In this document: positions 16,043-25,301 of the stretch, in pieces | Layout of the letters: every line of letters starts with the position of its first letter | How positions within the stretch are numbered: the first letter of the stretch is position 1 | Assembly: GCF_040459645.1 (NCBI RefSeq) | Contig: NZ_JARVHQ010000002.1 | Span: 124,001-188,000, forward strand | Direction of reading: 5' to 3' | Origin: Bacillus cereus group sp. RP43 | Lineage (GTDB): Bacteria; Bacillota; Bacilli; Bacillales; Bacillaceae_G | DNA: 64,000 nucleotides | Program-made: the position numbers and the translations under genes | The notes under the pieces: generated by a model | What the model was told of the DNA's origin: nothing | The model's input: the letters and a program-made list of their open reading frames with translations, nothing else | Databases searched by the model: none

Positions 16043-18507
16043 TTCGTAGTTACAAACAGTTAAGTCAAAAATATCTCAGAAGTAATATAAAACGTACACT
16101 GCTAACATTAACAGGTATTATTCTAGCATTGGCGCTAATAACAACGATTGGACTGTTTTTTAATAGCGGATACACTTCGGGAATTGAAAATGCTAAAAAA
16201 GGTCCTATGGGTTCCGCAAATATTTCAGTTGAAAATTATAATCAAAAGCTTTTCAATATGATAAAAAGTAATCCGAATATATCTTCTTATGGCATCATAA
16301 CTCCAGGAGAGACGCTCCATGTTGATGAGATAGCTGTCTCTTATATGTATGCAGATCAACAAGCATTAAAGCTGTTGAATTCTGATATTCTTGTACAAGG
16401 TAAGCTACCTTCAAATGAAAACGAGGCTGTTTTGGAAAAATGGATGCTACCTTACTTCGGGCCCAATCTTAAATTAGGCGGTATGTTTACTATTCATGAA
16501 AAAAAATATAAACTTGTTGGTTTGCTAAATAAGTCTAGTAGTACTCAGGAAAATAAAACAGGTCAATTATTGACATATAAAAATAAGTTTAAAGTTGGAG
16601 AAGGTAGCGTATTGATTGAATTCCATAAGTACGCAAACTTTGATGAAGTTGAAAATCAATTTAAATTATTGACGAATAAAGAAAATATCAAAGTGAATGT
16701 CGAATTAAAGAGAGCTTTAAAGCCTAATGTGGAGATCATGGTGGCAGCCGCTATTAGTATTGGGATTGTTGTGATTTCTACGATTGTTATTATTTACAAT
16801 GCATTTCAAATTAGTATAGTAGAGCGAATGAAACAGTTTGGGTTATTGAGAAGTATAGGAGCTACCAAAAAACAAATTAGAAAAATTGTGATAAGAGAAG
16901 CAACATTTCTTTCTATTATTGCTATCTTTTTTGGGATTTTGTGCAGTATATTAGTAGTCTTTTTACTTAATCAAGTACTGATAAACGTACTTAAAAACTC
17001 TATGGGATATACAATTAAATTAGATTGGTTAATTATATGTGTAAGTTCTTTAATCACATTGATAACTGTCTATATTTCAAGCTATTTTCCTGCTTTTTTT
17101 GCAGGTAGAATTTCACCGTTACTGGCCGTAAGTAGCCGATTAGCCATAAAAAAAGATAAAATAAAGAAAAAAAAGGGAACAAAGCTAAAGAAACCACTAT
17201 CTTTTCCGTTAAGTATGGCATTAAAAAATATCCAAAGGAATCCCAATAGATATACAGTTACAATCTTGTCTATTATTATAAGTAGTGTACTGTATATCAC
17301 GTTTACGTTTCTCATAGATACTGTCATTCAGCGTAAACAACCGGAAATTCAAGCTCTAAAGTCGGACATATCAGTTACGGTTAATTCGAATTTAGACAGG
17401 CCTAGCATAGATCGTATGAGTCGAAATATTTATAAAGTTAATAACGTAGAGAATCTGTACAAGCAATATCAGGCAAATGATTTTTATACGAAAGTACCAA
17501 AAAATAAACAAATTAAAGAATTACAAGGAAATGAATCGCTGTATCAAAAAGTACAATATAATAATCAAACTGTAGAAATTATGAAAACACAAATAAAAGC
17601 ATATGATGAGAATAGTTTAAAGAAACTAGCTGAAAATGTAACTAGTGGAAGAATTGATATTTCAAAATTAAATCGTGAAAAAGAGGTTATTTTAGTAAAA
17701 CAAGCTGCATCAAATGATATGAATACAAGTAAAAAATATATAGGTTCTCTAAGCACTTTTCAGGTAGGGGATGAAATCCAAATAACAAGTCAGCAGGAAA
17801 GAAAATCTACAGAGGAAATCTCCTACAATGAAGAAAAACTAGAAACTTTAAAAATAGCTGCAATTGTAGAATTGGATATTTTTAATATGAGCAGAGTGAT
17901 GGATACCATAACTTTTATTACTAGTGAACAAATAGCCGAATATATTACACCATCTCCACAAAAATTAACAGGTTTTGAAATTGATTTACGGAATCAATCT
18001 CAGGCTGATGCTACAATTTTAGATATACAAAAGAAACTCGGTGGAGATGCATCTATAGATGTAAAAAATAATATTGTTCATAGTAATTTCCATAAAGACA
18101 ATATACTTTATATAAAAATATTAGGGTACGGATTTATAGCTGTTATTACACTAATTGGTTGTGTAAATATTTTAAATACCATTACAGTCAGCATCATTAT
18201 GAGAAGAAAAGAATTAGCTGCTTTAAAATCGATTGGTATGTCGCAAAAGGATTTGAAAAAGATGGTTATATATGAAGGACTCCTGTACGGTTTCTTTGGA
18301 AGCATACAAGGGATCTTTTTCGGCTGTATGCTGTCGTATATTCTTTATGTAGCACTGTCAAATACGGTGTCGTTTGAATGGATTATTCCTTATCAATCTA
18401 GCTTTATCACATTTATAACTGCACTGTTGATTAGTTATGTATCGGTACTAATTCCGCTTCGGAAAATTAAGAGGGATAACGTTATAGATGTAATTAGAGA
18501 AGAATAG
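16039..18507 (+). CDS. FtsX-type ABC permease, duplicated domain
   Basis: About 822 aa with two FtsX-like halves. A first membrane helix near residue 25 and three helices at about 235-355 form one half; a helix at about 405 and a C-terminal triplet (about 690-815) form the other. Large extracellular domains lie between. The start is probably TTG 16039 (overlapping the ATPase stop as TTGA, with GGAGGGGAGGAG upstream), implying translational coupling. The motif NAFQISIVERMKQFGLLRSIGATKKQI is the usual coupling segment; a second, MRRKELAALKSIGM, lies near the end. It works with the upstream ATPase and exported protein. Confidence 0.85.
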   Translation: MIRSYKQLSQKYLRSNIKRTLLTLTGIILALALITTIGLFFNSGYTSGIENAKKGPMGSANISVENYNQKLFNMIKSNPNISSYGIITPGETLHVDEIAVSYMYADQQALKLLNSDILVQGKLPSNENEAVLEKWMLPYFGPNLKLGGMFTIHEKKYKLVGLLNKSSSTQENKTGQLLTYKNKFKVGEGSVLIEFHKYANFDEVENQFKLLTNKENIKVNVELKRALKPNVEIMVAAAISIGIVVISTIVIIYNAFQISIVERMKQFGLLRSIGATKKQIRKIVIREATFLSIIAIFFGILCSILVVFLLNQVLINVLKNSMGYTIKLDWLIICVSSLITLITVYISSYFPAFFAGRISPLLAVSSRLAIKKDKIKKKKGTKLKKPLSFPLSMALKNIQRNPNRYTVTILSIIISSVLYITFTFLIDTVIQRKQPEIQALKSDISVTVNSNLDRPSIDRMSRNIYKVNNVENLYKQYQANDFYTKVPKNKQIKELQGNESLYQKVQYNNQTVEIMKTQIKAYDENSLKKLAENVTSGRIDISKLNREKEVILVKQAASNDMNTSKKYIGSLSTFQVGDEIQITSQQERKSTEEISYNEEKLETLKIAAIVELDIFNMSRVMDTITFITSEQIAEYITPSPQKLTGFEIDLRNQSQADATILDIQKKLGGDASIDVKNNIVHSNFHKDNILYIKILGYGFIAVITLIGCVNILNTITVSIIMRRKELAALKSIGMSQKDLKKMVIYEGLLYGFFGSIQGIFFGCMLSYILYVALSNTVSFEWIIPYQSSFITFITALLISYVSVLIPLRKIKRDNVIDVIREE

Positions 18508-18700
18508 CAGTAGTCATAACAATATGTGATTCTGAGATTCAGCCGAGATACGTGTAAAACGGTTCGTAATCTGTATTATATTTCTATTATTGGTTTTTTA
18601 GCTAAAAATATCTGCCTCACGATTAACGAATAGCTGATTACCTAAATGCTATAAGGCCCGACACGACCGAAAAAAGAAAATTGTACGTTTAGGGGTTCAG
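18508..18700. repeat. Fragments shared with other IS-rich junctions
   Basis: Two short sequences recur elsewhere: CAGCCGAGATACGTGT (18540-18555) also at 41330-41345, and ACACGACC followed by an A-rich run (18661-18681) also at 54871-54891 with one mismatch. Both recur beside insertion-sequence debris, so they are probably pieces of an element I cannot name. Confidence 0.5.
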
Positions 18701-18847
18701 CCACATCGCTATCAAGCTAACAAGACAAAATACCCCCTAAAATGAAAAAGACGTTATTCTTTCTGAGAAATCATAGGAAAGGATAACGTCTTTTTATCAA
18801 TGTGACGGTATCCTATATGAAAAATTAACATCGTCAAAATGTATATA

Positions 18848-18876
18848 TTGTATATATTGTGCATAGTGTGTATAAT
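18848..18876 (+). promoter_or_regulatory. Promoter of GntR-ABC operon, copy A
   Basis: TTGTAT (18848-18853), a 17-base spacer and TATAAT (18871-18876). The region contains a tandem GTATATATT repeat and about 25 bases absent from copy B, so the two copies should be expressed differently. Confidence 0.6.
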
Positions 18877-18912
18877 GTGTTCATAAGCATTTAAGACGCA
18901 AGGAGTTGAATC

Positions 18913-19287
18913 ATGAGAATCTTACTATCTAATAAGTCTAAGTCTCCTATTTATCAACAAATCATTGACCAAATTATATTACAAGTATCAAATGGGACAT
19001 TGAAAGAAGATGATGCATTACCTTCCATGCGTTCATTAGCTAGAGACTTGAAGGTAAGTGTTATTACTTCAAAAAGAGCATACGAAGAACTTGAAAAAGC
19101 AGGTTACATCTACTCTATAGTGGGGAAAGGCTCCTTTGTTGCAAAAGAAACAAAAAAGCAACAAGTAGATGAACCAAGTGATCCAATACGTGAAAAGTTC
19201 AGTATAATCGTTCGAGAGAGTAAGGCTAATCATTTATTTAAGGATGAGTTAATACAGATTATTCATCGTATTTATGAGGAGGAATAG
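18913..19287 (+). CDS. GntR/YtrA-family repressor, copy A
   Basis: 124 aa with an N-terminal winged helix (ALPSMRSLARDLKVSVITSKRAYEELEKAGY) and the short C-terminal tail of the YtrA subfamily, which lacks a large effector domain. Such regulators sit first in operons of ABC transporters and repress them until envelope-active antibiotics appear. The start ATG has AAGGAG 8 bases upstream. The ATPase start follows after 2 bases. It is about 90 percent identical by eye to copy B at 34596-34970. Confidence 0.88.
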   Translation: MRILLSNKSKSPIYQQIIDQIILQVSNGTLKEDDALPSMRSLARDLKVSVITSKRAYEELEKAGYIYSIVGKGSFVAKETKKQQVDEPSDPIREKFSIIVRESKANHLFKDELIQIIHRIYEEE

Positions 19288-19289
19288 AA

Positions 19290-20159
19290 GTGGAAAACAT
19301 TGTAGAACTGAAAAATGTTTCAAAAACATATAATGGATTTTCTTTAAAAAATGTATCGTTCAACATAAAAAAGGGGTTTGTAACGGGATTTGTTGGCGGA
19401 AATGGCTCAGGAAAAAGTACAACAATTAAACTAATTATGGATCTTATTAGTAAGGATAGTGGAGATATCAAAGTTTTTGGTAAGGATTATCAAAAGGATC
19501 AAGTTTCTATTAAAGAACGTATTGGATTCGTATATGATGACAATATCTTTTATGAAGATATGACAGTTCATCAACTAAAAAAATTTATTGCTCCAGCTTA
19601 TAAAAAATGGGATGAAAATCGCTTTCAATCCTACATACGAAACTTTGAGTTACCGACTAACATAAAAATGAAAAAGATGTCTAAAGGGATGAAAATGAAG
19701 ACTTCCCTAGCGTTTGCACTTTCACACCATGCCGAATTTATTATTATGGATGAACCGACTTCTGGGCTTGACCCTGTATTTCGAAGAGAAATTTTAGACA
19801 TTCTTTATGATTTAATGGTCGATCAAGATAAAACAATCTTTTTTTCTACGCACATTACAACGGATTTAGACCGTATAGCTGATTATATTGTATTTATTCA
19901 TAATGGAGAAATTGTGTTCGAAAAAGATATGCATAGTATTTCTGAAGAATATGCAATTGTAAAAGGGGATACAGCTTTACTTACACCAAAAATCAGGGAA
20001 CAATTGATTGGGATTCGTGAAACAAACATTGGATTTGAAGCACTTACAAGTAATGCACTCCATACACATACTAAACTAGGGAATGATTTTTTAATTGAAG
20101 AAGCGACATTAGAAGATATTATGTACTATACAAAAAAGGGGAATATTCAATATGTATAA
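19290..20159 (+). CDS. ABC transporter ATPase (YtrB-like), copy A
   Basis: 289 aa. Walker A is GGNGSGKST, Walker B FIIMDEPTSGLDP and the switch His in FFSTHIT. The signature region reads MSKGMKMKTSLAFA, replacing the usual LSGGQ, as seen in this regulator-linked subfamily. The C-terminal part (about 215-289) is an extra domain. I start it at GTG 19290, with GAGGAGG upstream. It overlaps the permease gene by 8 bases, pointing to translational coupling. It energises the permease; the substrate is unknown. Confidence 0.88.
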   Translation: MENIVELKNVSKTYNGFSLKNVSFNIKKGFVTGFVGGNGSGKSTTIKLIMDLISKDSGDIKVFGKDYQKDQVSIKERIGFVYDDNIFYEDMTVHQLKKFIAPAYKKWDENRFQSYIRNFELPTNIKMKKMSKGMKMKTSLAFALSHHAEFIIMDEPTSGLDPVFRREILDILYDLMVDQDKTIFFSTHITTDLDRIADYIVFIHNGEIVFEKDMHSISEEYAIVKGDTALLTPKIREQLIGIRETNIGFEALTSNALHTHTKLGNDFLIEEATLEDIMYYTKKGNIQYV

Positions 20160-20775
20160 TTTAATATTAAAGGACTTTCGATTGCAAAAATTAATTATAT
20201 TATTGTATTTGATTATCATATGCTTTTTTATTATGACATTTGGAAGCTTTTACTTAATGGTCGTTTTACCAGTTGGCTCTTATGTGATAAATCTACATTA
20301 TTATGACGCAAAGAATAATAGTCACAAGTTTATTAACAGCCTTCCTTATAGTAGAAATTCAATTATTATGTCAAAATATATAGGTACAATGATTTTTATG
20401 CTTATAGTGGTGTCATTTTCTTTATCGATTCAAGCGATAATTCAGTTTGTATCTCCCACTTATGTTCAAATTGCAACTCCACAGGAAATTGTGATTAGTA
20501 TTCTTACTGCAATGTTGTTTACATCTCTCTACTTACCATTTTTCTATCGCTTTACCAATAAATATTTGATAGCCGCTGTCAGCATTATTTTTCCCGTATT
20601 TGTTGTTTTATGGAGAACAATTGAGGCATATGTAAATATTACTGACCTTGCATATAGCGTGACTACACAATTTACTATTAATCAACTCATTATACTTGTT
20701 TCAATCGTTACCATTCTTATATTTATCGGTTCTTACTTCTTAACGGTGAGAATTTATAAACGCACTGATTTTTAG
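20152..20775 (+). CDS. ABC-2 type permease, copy A
   Basis: 207 aa with six hydrophobic segments (about 15-30, 33-50, 73-95, 107-125, 131-150, 172-200). It is the membrane partner of the ATPase encoded just upstream; the start ATG lies within the ATPase gene's last codons, with AAAAAGGGG upstream. The segment YDAKNNSHKFINSLPYSRN is well conserved with copy B. Homology between the two cassette copies ends at its stop codon. Confidence 0.82.
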   Translation: MYNLILKDFRLQKLIILLYLIIICFFIMTFGSFYLMVVLPVGSYVINLHYYDAKNNSHKFINSLPYSRNSIIMSKYIGTMIFMLIVVSFSLSIQAIIQFVSPTYVQIATPQEIVISILTAMLFTSLYLPFFYRFTNKYLIAAVSIIFPVFVVLWRTIEAYVNITDLAYSVTTQFTINQLIILVSIVTILIFIGSYFLTVRIYKRTDF

Positions 20776-20850
20776 GAGTCTTGTTTAGCAGAAATATAGA
20801 ATATCTAATGAGTCACTGTTATACAGATGTGCTCTTAAACGCTGTGGTGC

Positions 20851-20950
20851 TACTCAATCGCTATCAAACTAATAAAACAAAGTTCTCCCCCAAAATGAAA
20901 AAATGCGCTATTCTTTCTGTAGAATCATAGGAAAGGATGGCGATTTTTTA
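20851..20950 (+). repeat. IS231-type leader fragment
   Basis: TCAATCGCTATCAAACTAAT and the hairpin leader around 20905-20945 resemble the 5' leader of IS231 and of the cassettes at 18701 and 35156, but an IS6 copy starts right where a transposase start codon would be expected. It is a remnant of another IS231-type element. Confidence 0.6.
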
Positions 20951-20952
20951 TG

Positions 20953-21798
20953 GGTTCTGGTGCAAAAACTTCAGGGAAATTGCAATAAATCTACAAATCT
21001 TGGACATACTGATACTACTAATCTAAAGAAGGTGCGTGATTGGTATGGAAAAGGAAAATGTATTCAAATGGAAACATTATCAGCCTGATATTATTTTGTT
21101 AACGGTACAACCTCAGTTTTCGTGATTTAGTGGAAATGATGGAGGAATGGGGCTTATCTATTTCTCATACTACGATTATGCGTTGGGTTCATCAGTACGG
21201 TCCTGAATTGGACAAACGAATCCGACGTCACCTTAAACAAACAAATGATTCCTGGAGAGTCGATGAAACATATATCAAAGTAAAAGGCCAATGGATGTAC
21301 CTGTATCGTGCTGTTGATTCAAAAGGAAATACAATCGATTTTTACCTAAGCAAAACAAGAGACCAGAAGGCTGCAAAGCGCTTTTTCAGGAAGGCCTTGC
21401 AGTCTTTTCATGTTTCAAAACCTCGTGTTATAACAGTCGATAAAAATCCAGCTTATCCTATAGCAATTGAACAGTTGAAAAAAGAAAAAAGCATACCTGG
21501 TGGTATGCGACTTAGACCACAAAAGTACTTGAATAACATAGTAGAACAAGATCATCGTTTTATAAAGAAGCGAATTCGTTCTATGCTAGGGTTCAAATGT
21601 TTTGACACAGCTACATCCATTCTTTCTGGAGTAGAAGTCATGCATATGATTAAAAAAGAACAGGTTGATTTACGGGACCAGTCTGTCCAAAATCAGAAAG
21701 AATTCATCCATCAATTGTTTGGGCTTGCGGCATAAGATACGATTCCGTTAGGAGTCTATGCGCTTTATTATCTTTTATTCTATTTTTGCACCAGAACC
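20953..21798 (+). mobile_element. Second IS6 element, decayed
   Basis: GGTTCTGGTGCAAAA (20953) and TTTTTGCACCAGAACC (to 21798) are matching inverted ends. It is a close relative of the element at 2265-3108 but diverged throughout. The transposase gene is frameshifted (see next entry). Confidence 0.88.
21045..21735 (+). pseudogene. IS6 transposase inactivated by 17-bp deletion
   Basis: From ATG 21045 the frame reads 26 codons, then meets TGA. Compared with the intact copy, 17 bases are missing near 21100, exactly one copy of an ACGGTA repeat plus the 11 bases between. Gene lengths agree: 691 here against 708 intact. The rest, including the DDE residues WRVDETY, VTVDKN and VEQDHRF, is open in the shifted frame. 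Apart from that deletion there is no other length change. Confidence 0.9.
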
Positions 21799-21826
21799 TA
21801 AAAAGGTATATCGTCTTTTAAGAACC

Positions 21827-21880
21827 AAATAAAAATAGTAGCTCAAGCTAAACAATCAGCTCATGCTACTATTTTTATTT
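21827..21880. terminator. Bidirectional terminator after yxdM
   Basis: AAATAAAAATAGTAGC (21827-21842) pairs with GCTACTATTTTTATTT (21865-21880). It lies downstream of the minus-strand permease gene and just beyond the IS6 element. Confidence 0.75.
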
Positions 21881-21976
21881 ATATTGAATCTCTTAAGAAT
21901 CTTAGTGTATGGATTAAATCATCTGTCGCAAATGATTTTTTCGAATAATTAAATATAAAGCATTTACAGTAAAACA

Positions 21977-23839
21977 TCACATTCTAATTACTTTTTCAGG
22001 AAGAACAATTCTTTTATATAATTGAACTGTAATAAAGTAATAAATCGAATAGATAACTACGAAAATCAAGATTGGTAACCAAATACGGAAATATGGGTCA
22101 ATTAAGATGAAACCAAAAATCTTCATACCCAATAATACATGAATTATACCTACTATCCCTGGAAATAAAAAGACTAAAAATAGCTCTTTATAAATGGATT
22201 TTGCTAATAATTCATGACGGACTCCAATTTTTCGAAGCATTTCGTAGCGTACAATATCTTTTGATGCACCAGAAAGAATCTTAAACATTAAGCAGCTTGC
22301 CATCATCGCAAGGAAAGCAATACCTAAGAAGAAACCCATAAATACTGTTCCGCTGGCACTGGCGTAAATCATAGTGTATATTTGATATTTGCTGAAGATA
22401 TCTTCAGCTGTGACATTTTTATATTTAACTAGTTGCAACTCGTCAATTTTTTTCCATTTATCTAAATATGTTACAAAATCCTCAGTTTTTCCAATTACAA
22501 CAATGTTTTCTTTTTCTTGTATGCCATCGTACATTTTTTGATCTATTATTTTTTTTACTTTTTCCATGTAATTTAAATAGGTTGGTTGAAGAGAGCGTAA
22601 AGCGTCATCCCACTCTTCTGGGATAATATTTGTATCCTCCATATTCTCCTCACCATATTTTGAAAGTGCTCCTACAGGAAGATTTTCAGAAACTCGTTTT
22701 ACTTTCCCTCTATCTTTTTTTTCTGTTACAGCTTGCATAAGTGGACGGTTTTTCTCTAGATCTTCTTTCAAGTAGTAAACATATTTGCCATCAACTTTAT
22801 AGTGATATTCATTCTTTTCTTTAAATGTAATACCATCTAGAATATTCTTTTCTTCTGCTGTTGGATTATGAATGACTGTATCGTATATTTCAAGTTGATC
22901 CGTCGATTGAATTACGTTATTTTTGAAAGCCATCCCACCTGAAATCGCCCCCGCACCAAGTGCTACTAACATTGCTACTGTTGCGAGCACCTTTGTTAAA
23001 CTATTAATACGAAAGTTTAATTGAGCAAATGTAAAAGCATTAAGACCTTTCTCACTACGCTTTTTATTAGTTTTTAATTTTTTAATAATAAGCGGAAGGA
23101 CAGAATTAAATAACATATACGTTCCCGCTGTAGTTGTAAGCATCGCAATCATAGGACCCTGTTCTTTTAACTTATTCATATAAATCATTGAAGCATATCC
23201 AATTCCTAATAAAATAATAGCTAAAAATGAAACAATCCCGGTCCACTTACCTCTAATCATTGTACGTTCTGCTGAAGCATCTGCATGTACAAGTTGCAGA
23301 ACGGAGATACGTGATAATTTCAAACTATTCATAATGGCAGATAACACAAATAATACCAAGAAGAACATACAAGTAACTAACATCGATGGTACATAAAACC
23401 CTTGGTAACCACTCGCAGTAAAATCTAGTTGCTTCATGAGGAGTTTACCAATCCCTTGTGAAAGTCCTATTCCTACTGTAATTCCAATTACTAAGGATAC
23501 TGCGCCAATAATAATCGTTTCCAGAAACATAAGTAATGTAACCTTATGTTTTTTTGCACCTAACATCATATACATCCCAAATTCTTTTTGTCGAAGAGAC
23601 ATCAAAAAAGAATTTGCATATAGAACATAGAAGAATGTAATGATTGCTAATAGAGCTGAACCTGTTTGAAAAACAGGCGCAATTGACCGAATAGTAGTAT
23701 TTGCTTCAACAAATGCTTTATTTAATGCTAGCGTTTGAAACATGTAAAAAATTGAAATTGACATAACAAGACCAACTAGTAAGACAATATAATCTTTTAG
23801 CTTACTTTTTAGCCCTGAAATAGAGAGTTTAAATATCAT
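21977..23839 (-). CDS. yxdM: BceB/YxdM-type permease of peptide-antibiotic ABC transporter
   Basis: 620 aa with an FtsX-type layout: membrane segments at about 18-35, 58-75, 105-130, 150-170, 200-220, 230-250, 285-305, then a large extracellular domain (about 310-500), then three C-terminal segments. This matches BceB-like permeases that detoxify and sense peptide antibiotics acting on the envelope. The motif MSLRQKEFGMYMMLGAKK couples to the ATPase. The gene lies after yxdL with a 15-base gap. No BceRS-type two-component pair adjoins, unlike in B. subtilis. Confidence 0.87.
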   Translation of the reverse strand: MIFKLSISGLKSKLKDYIVLLVGLVMSISIFYMFQTLALNKAFVEANTTIRSIAPVFQTGSALLAIITFFYVLYANSFLMSLRQKEFGMYMMLGAKKHKVTLLMFLETIIIGAVSLVIGITVGIGLSQGIGKLLMKQLDFTASGYQGFYVPSMLVTCMFFLVLFVLSAIMNSLKLSRISVLQLVHADASAERTMIRGKWTGIVSFLAIILLGIGYASMIYMNKLKEQGPMIAMLTTTAGTYMLFNSVLPLIIKKLKTNKKRSEKGLNAFTFAQLNFRINSLTKVLATVAMLVALGAGAISGGMAFKNNVIQSTDQLEIYDTVIHNPTAEEKNILDGITFKEKNEYHYKVDGKYVYYLKEDLEKNRPLMQAVTEKKDRGKVKRVSENLPVGALSKYGEENMEDTNIIPEEWDDALRSLQPTYLNYMEKVKKIIDQKMYDGIQEKENIVVIGKTEDFVTYLDKWKKIDELQLVKYKNVTAEDIFSKYQIYTMIYASASGTVFMGFFLGIAFLAMMASCLMFKILSGASKDIVRYEMLRKIGVRHELLAKSIYKELFLVFLFPGIVGIIHVLLGMKIFGFILIDPYFRIWLPILIFVVIYSIYYFITVQLYKRIVLPEKVIRM

Positions 23840-23854
23840 GGTGAACGTCCTTTC

Positions 23855-24616
23855 CTATCCTTTTTGTGTACCTAAATCCGCAAGTACATCTAAAATTTCT
23901 TTATAGAACGCTTCACGTATACCACTACGATGAATTTCTTTGTATAGCTCACCATCTTGAATGAATAAAATACGCTGACAGTAACTTGCACTATATGGAT
24001 CATGAGTAACCATCATAATCGATACACCTTGTTCTTTATTTAAGTTTGTCATCGCATCCAGTAAACTTGTTGCATTTTTAGAATCAAGAGCTCCTGTTGG
24101 CTCGTCCCCTAAAATAATTGCTGGTTCATGTACAAGTGCGCGTGCTGCTGCGGTACGTTGTTTTTGTCCACCAGATACCTCAGATGGATATTTTTGAAGT
24201 ATTTCCGAAATCCTTAACATGTTGGCTACTTTTTTTACTTTTGGACCAATCTTACGCGAGGGGACTCCTTGAAGTGAAAGTGGGAGTGCAATATTTTCAT
24301 AAATAGATAGATTTTCTAATAAATTGAAATCTTGAAAGATAAATCCTAATTTTTGAGAGCGAAAATCTGAAAGCTCTCCTTGCTTCATTTTAGTTATATC
24401 GATACCAGCAATTTCAACAATGCCGCCAGTTGCTACATCTAATGTTGAAATTACATTTAATAATGTTGTTTTTCCTGAACCAGACGGTCCCATGATTCCA
24501 ACAAATTCTCCCTCTCGAATCGAGAACGATACATCTCTTAAAGCGTGTGACTGATTTTCACCTTTTTTACCGTACACTTTTTGAACATTTTTTACATTTA
24601 CAACTGAGTGGTTCAT
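23855..24616 (-). CDS. yxdL: BceA/YxdL-type ATPase
   Basis: 253 aa ATP-binding subunit with Walker A GPSGSGKTT, signature VSGGQKQRTAAARAL and Walker B IILGDEPTGALD. The ALD ending is typical of BceA-type ATPases. The ATG has GGTAGGAG upstream. It lies between the small exported YxeA-like gene and the permease gene, all on the minus strand. This is the yxeA-yxdL-yxdM set of B. subtilis, there linked to defence against the human peptide LL-37. Confidence 0.9.
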   Translation of the reverse strand: MNHSVVNVKNVQKVYGKKGENQSHALRDVSFSIREGEFVGIMGPSGSGKTTLLNVISTLDVATGGIVEIAGIDITKMKQGELSDFRSQKLGFIFQDFNLLENLSIYENIALPLSLQGVPSRKIGPKVKKVANMLRISEILQKYPSEVSGGQKQRTAAARALVHEPAIILGDEPTGALDSKNATSLLDAMTNLNKEQGVSIMMVTHDPYSASYCQRILFIQDGELYKEIHRSGIREAFYKEILDVLADLGTQKG

Positions 24617-24658
24617 AATATTCTCCTACCTTTGTTTTTAACTCGATAAATTCATTAT

Positions 24659-25006
24659 TTATTTTTTTAGTTTTTCTTTTGTTTTCTCAGGAACTTCTTT
24701 TTCCTGCACTTCCTCAAATTTGTAAACGTACTTTCCTTTTACATGAACCTTTAAATAAGAATCTGGAAAATCATCCTTACCAGAAACCCCTACTTTAATG
24801 GTATTTTCATCGCCTGATTCATCAACTCCGTTTAACATGTAAAAATATCTCTTACCATCAGGTTGTGCTTCCCCTTTTGTAAGGACATACACATCTTTTT
24901 CTTTCACTAACGGATTAAATCTATCTACTATATCTCCTCCTGCATAAGTTAATAATCCACCTCCTACAACAACTAATCCTGAAACTGCAATCAATGTTTT
25001 TTTCAT
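24659..25006 (-). CDS. yxeA: YxeA-family small exported protein
   Basis: 115 aa with a signal anchor (about residues 4-24) and a small beta-rich extracellular part (DRFNPLVKEKDVYVLTK...YFYMLNG). The family (DUF1093) has unknown biochemical function but is commonly encoded with BceAB-type transporters. The start ATG has AAAGGTGG upstream. It is the first gene of the three-gene operon. Direct TTAAGA-N5-TTAACA repeats spaced 11 bp lie upstream near 25138-25160 and might bind an OmpR-type regulator. Confidence 0.82.
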   Translation of the reverse strand: MKKTLIAVSGLVVVGGGLLTYAGGDIVDRFNPLVKEKDVYVLTKGEAQPDGKRYFYMLNGVDESGDENTIKVGVSGKDDFPDSYLKVHVKGKYVYKFEEVQEKEVPEKTKEKLKK

Positions 25007-25301
25007 CTTTCATTTCCACCTTTCTTTTTCTTATATGACTAAGTGTGATTTTATTCATTTTTTAAGTTTAAATAAGAATGACCTTTAACACATTTCCAAG
25101 TATAAAGAGCATTTCTTAATAAAAAGCGGGGGAGCTTCTTAAGATTTTCTTAACAAACAGTTTCACATTGTAAAAAAGACCCCTTCCTTTAAGAGAAAGA
25201 CTTATATCCCTATATAAATCATAGGGGATTGTTTGCATATGGACTTTAGTTTTATGTACAATAAAGGTAAATATATAGTCTGAAACAGGAAGAGGAAAAC
25301 C

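Larger units (their letters stand above)
18701..20775 (+). mobile_element. GntR-ABC cassette copy A with IS231-type left end
   Basis: The block starts with an IS231-like terminal repeat (CACATCGCTATCAAGC, 18702 on), then the hairpin leader that precedes IS231 transposase genes (GACGTTAT/ATAACGTC, about 18750-18793). Instead of a transposase it carries a GntR regulator, an ABC ATPase and a permease. The same block lies inverted at 33105-35156, with homology from the IS231-like end to the permease stop codon. This is the layout of mobile insertion cassettes (IS231 ends around passenger genes) known in the B. cereus group. No clear right terminal repeat was found. Confidence 0.55.

Noticed and set aside
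25138..25160. TTAAGA-N5-TTAACA as a PhoP box before the YxeA operon
   Set aside because: Only two loosely matching units are present and the flanks are AT-rich, so chance is likely; noted only in the yxeA entry.
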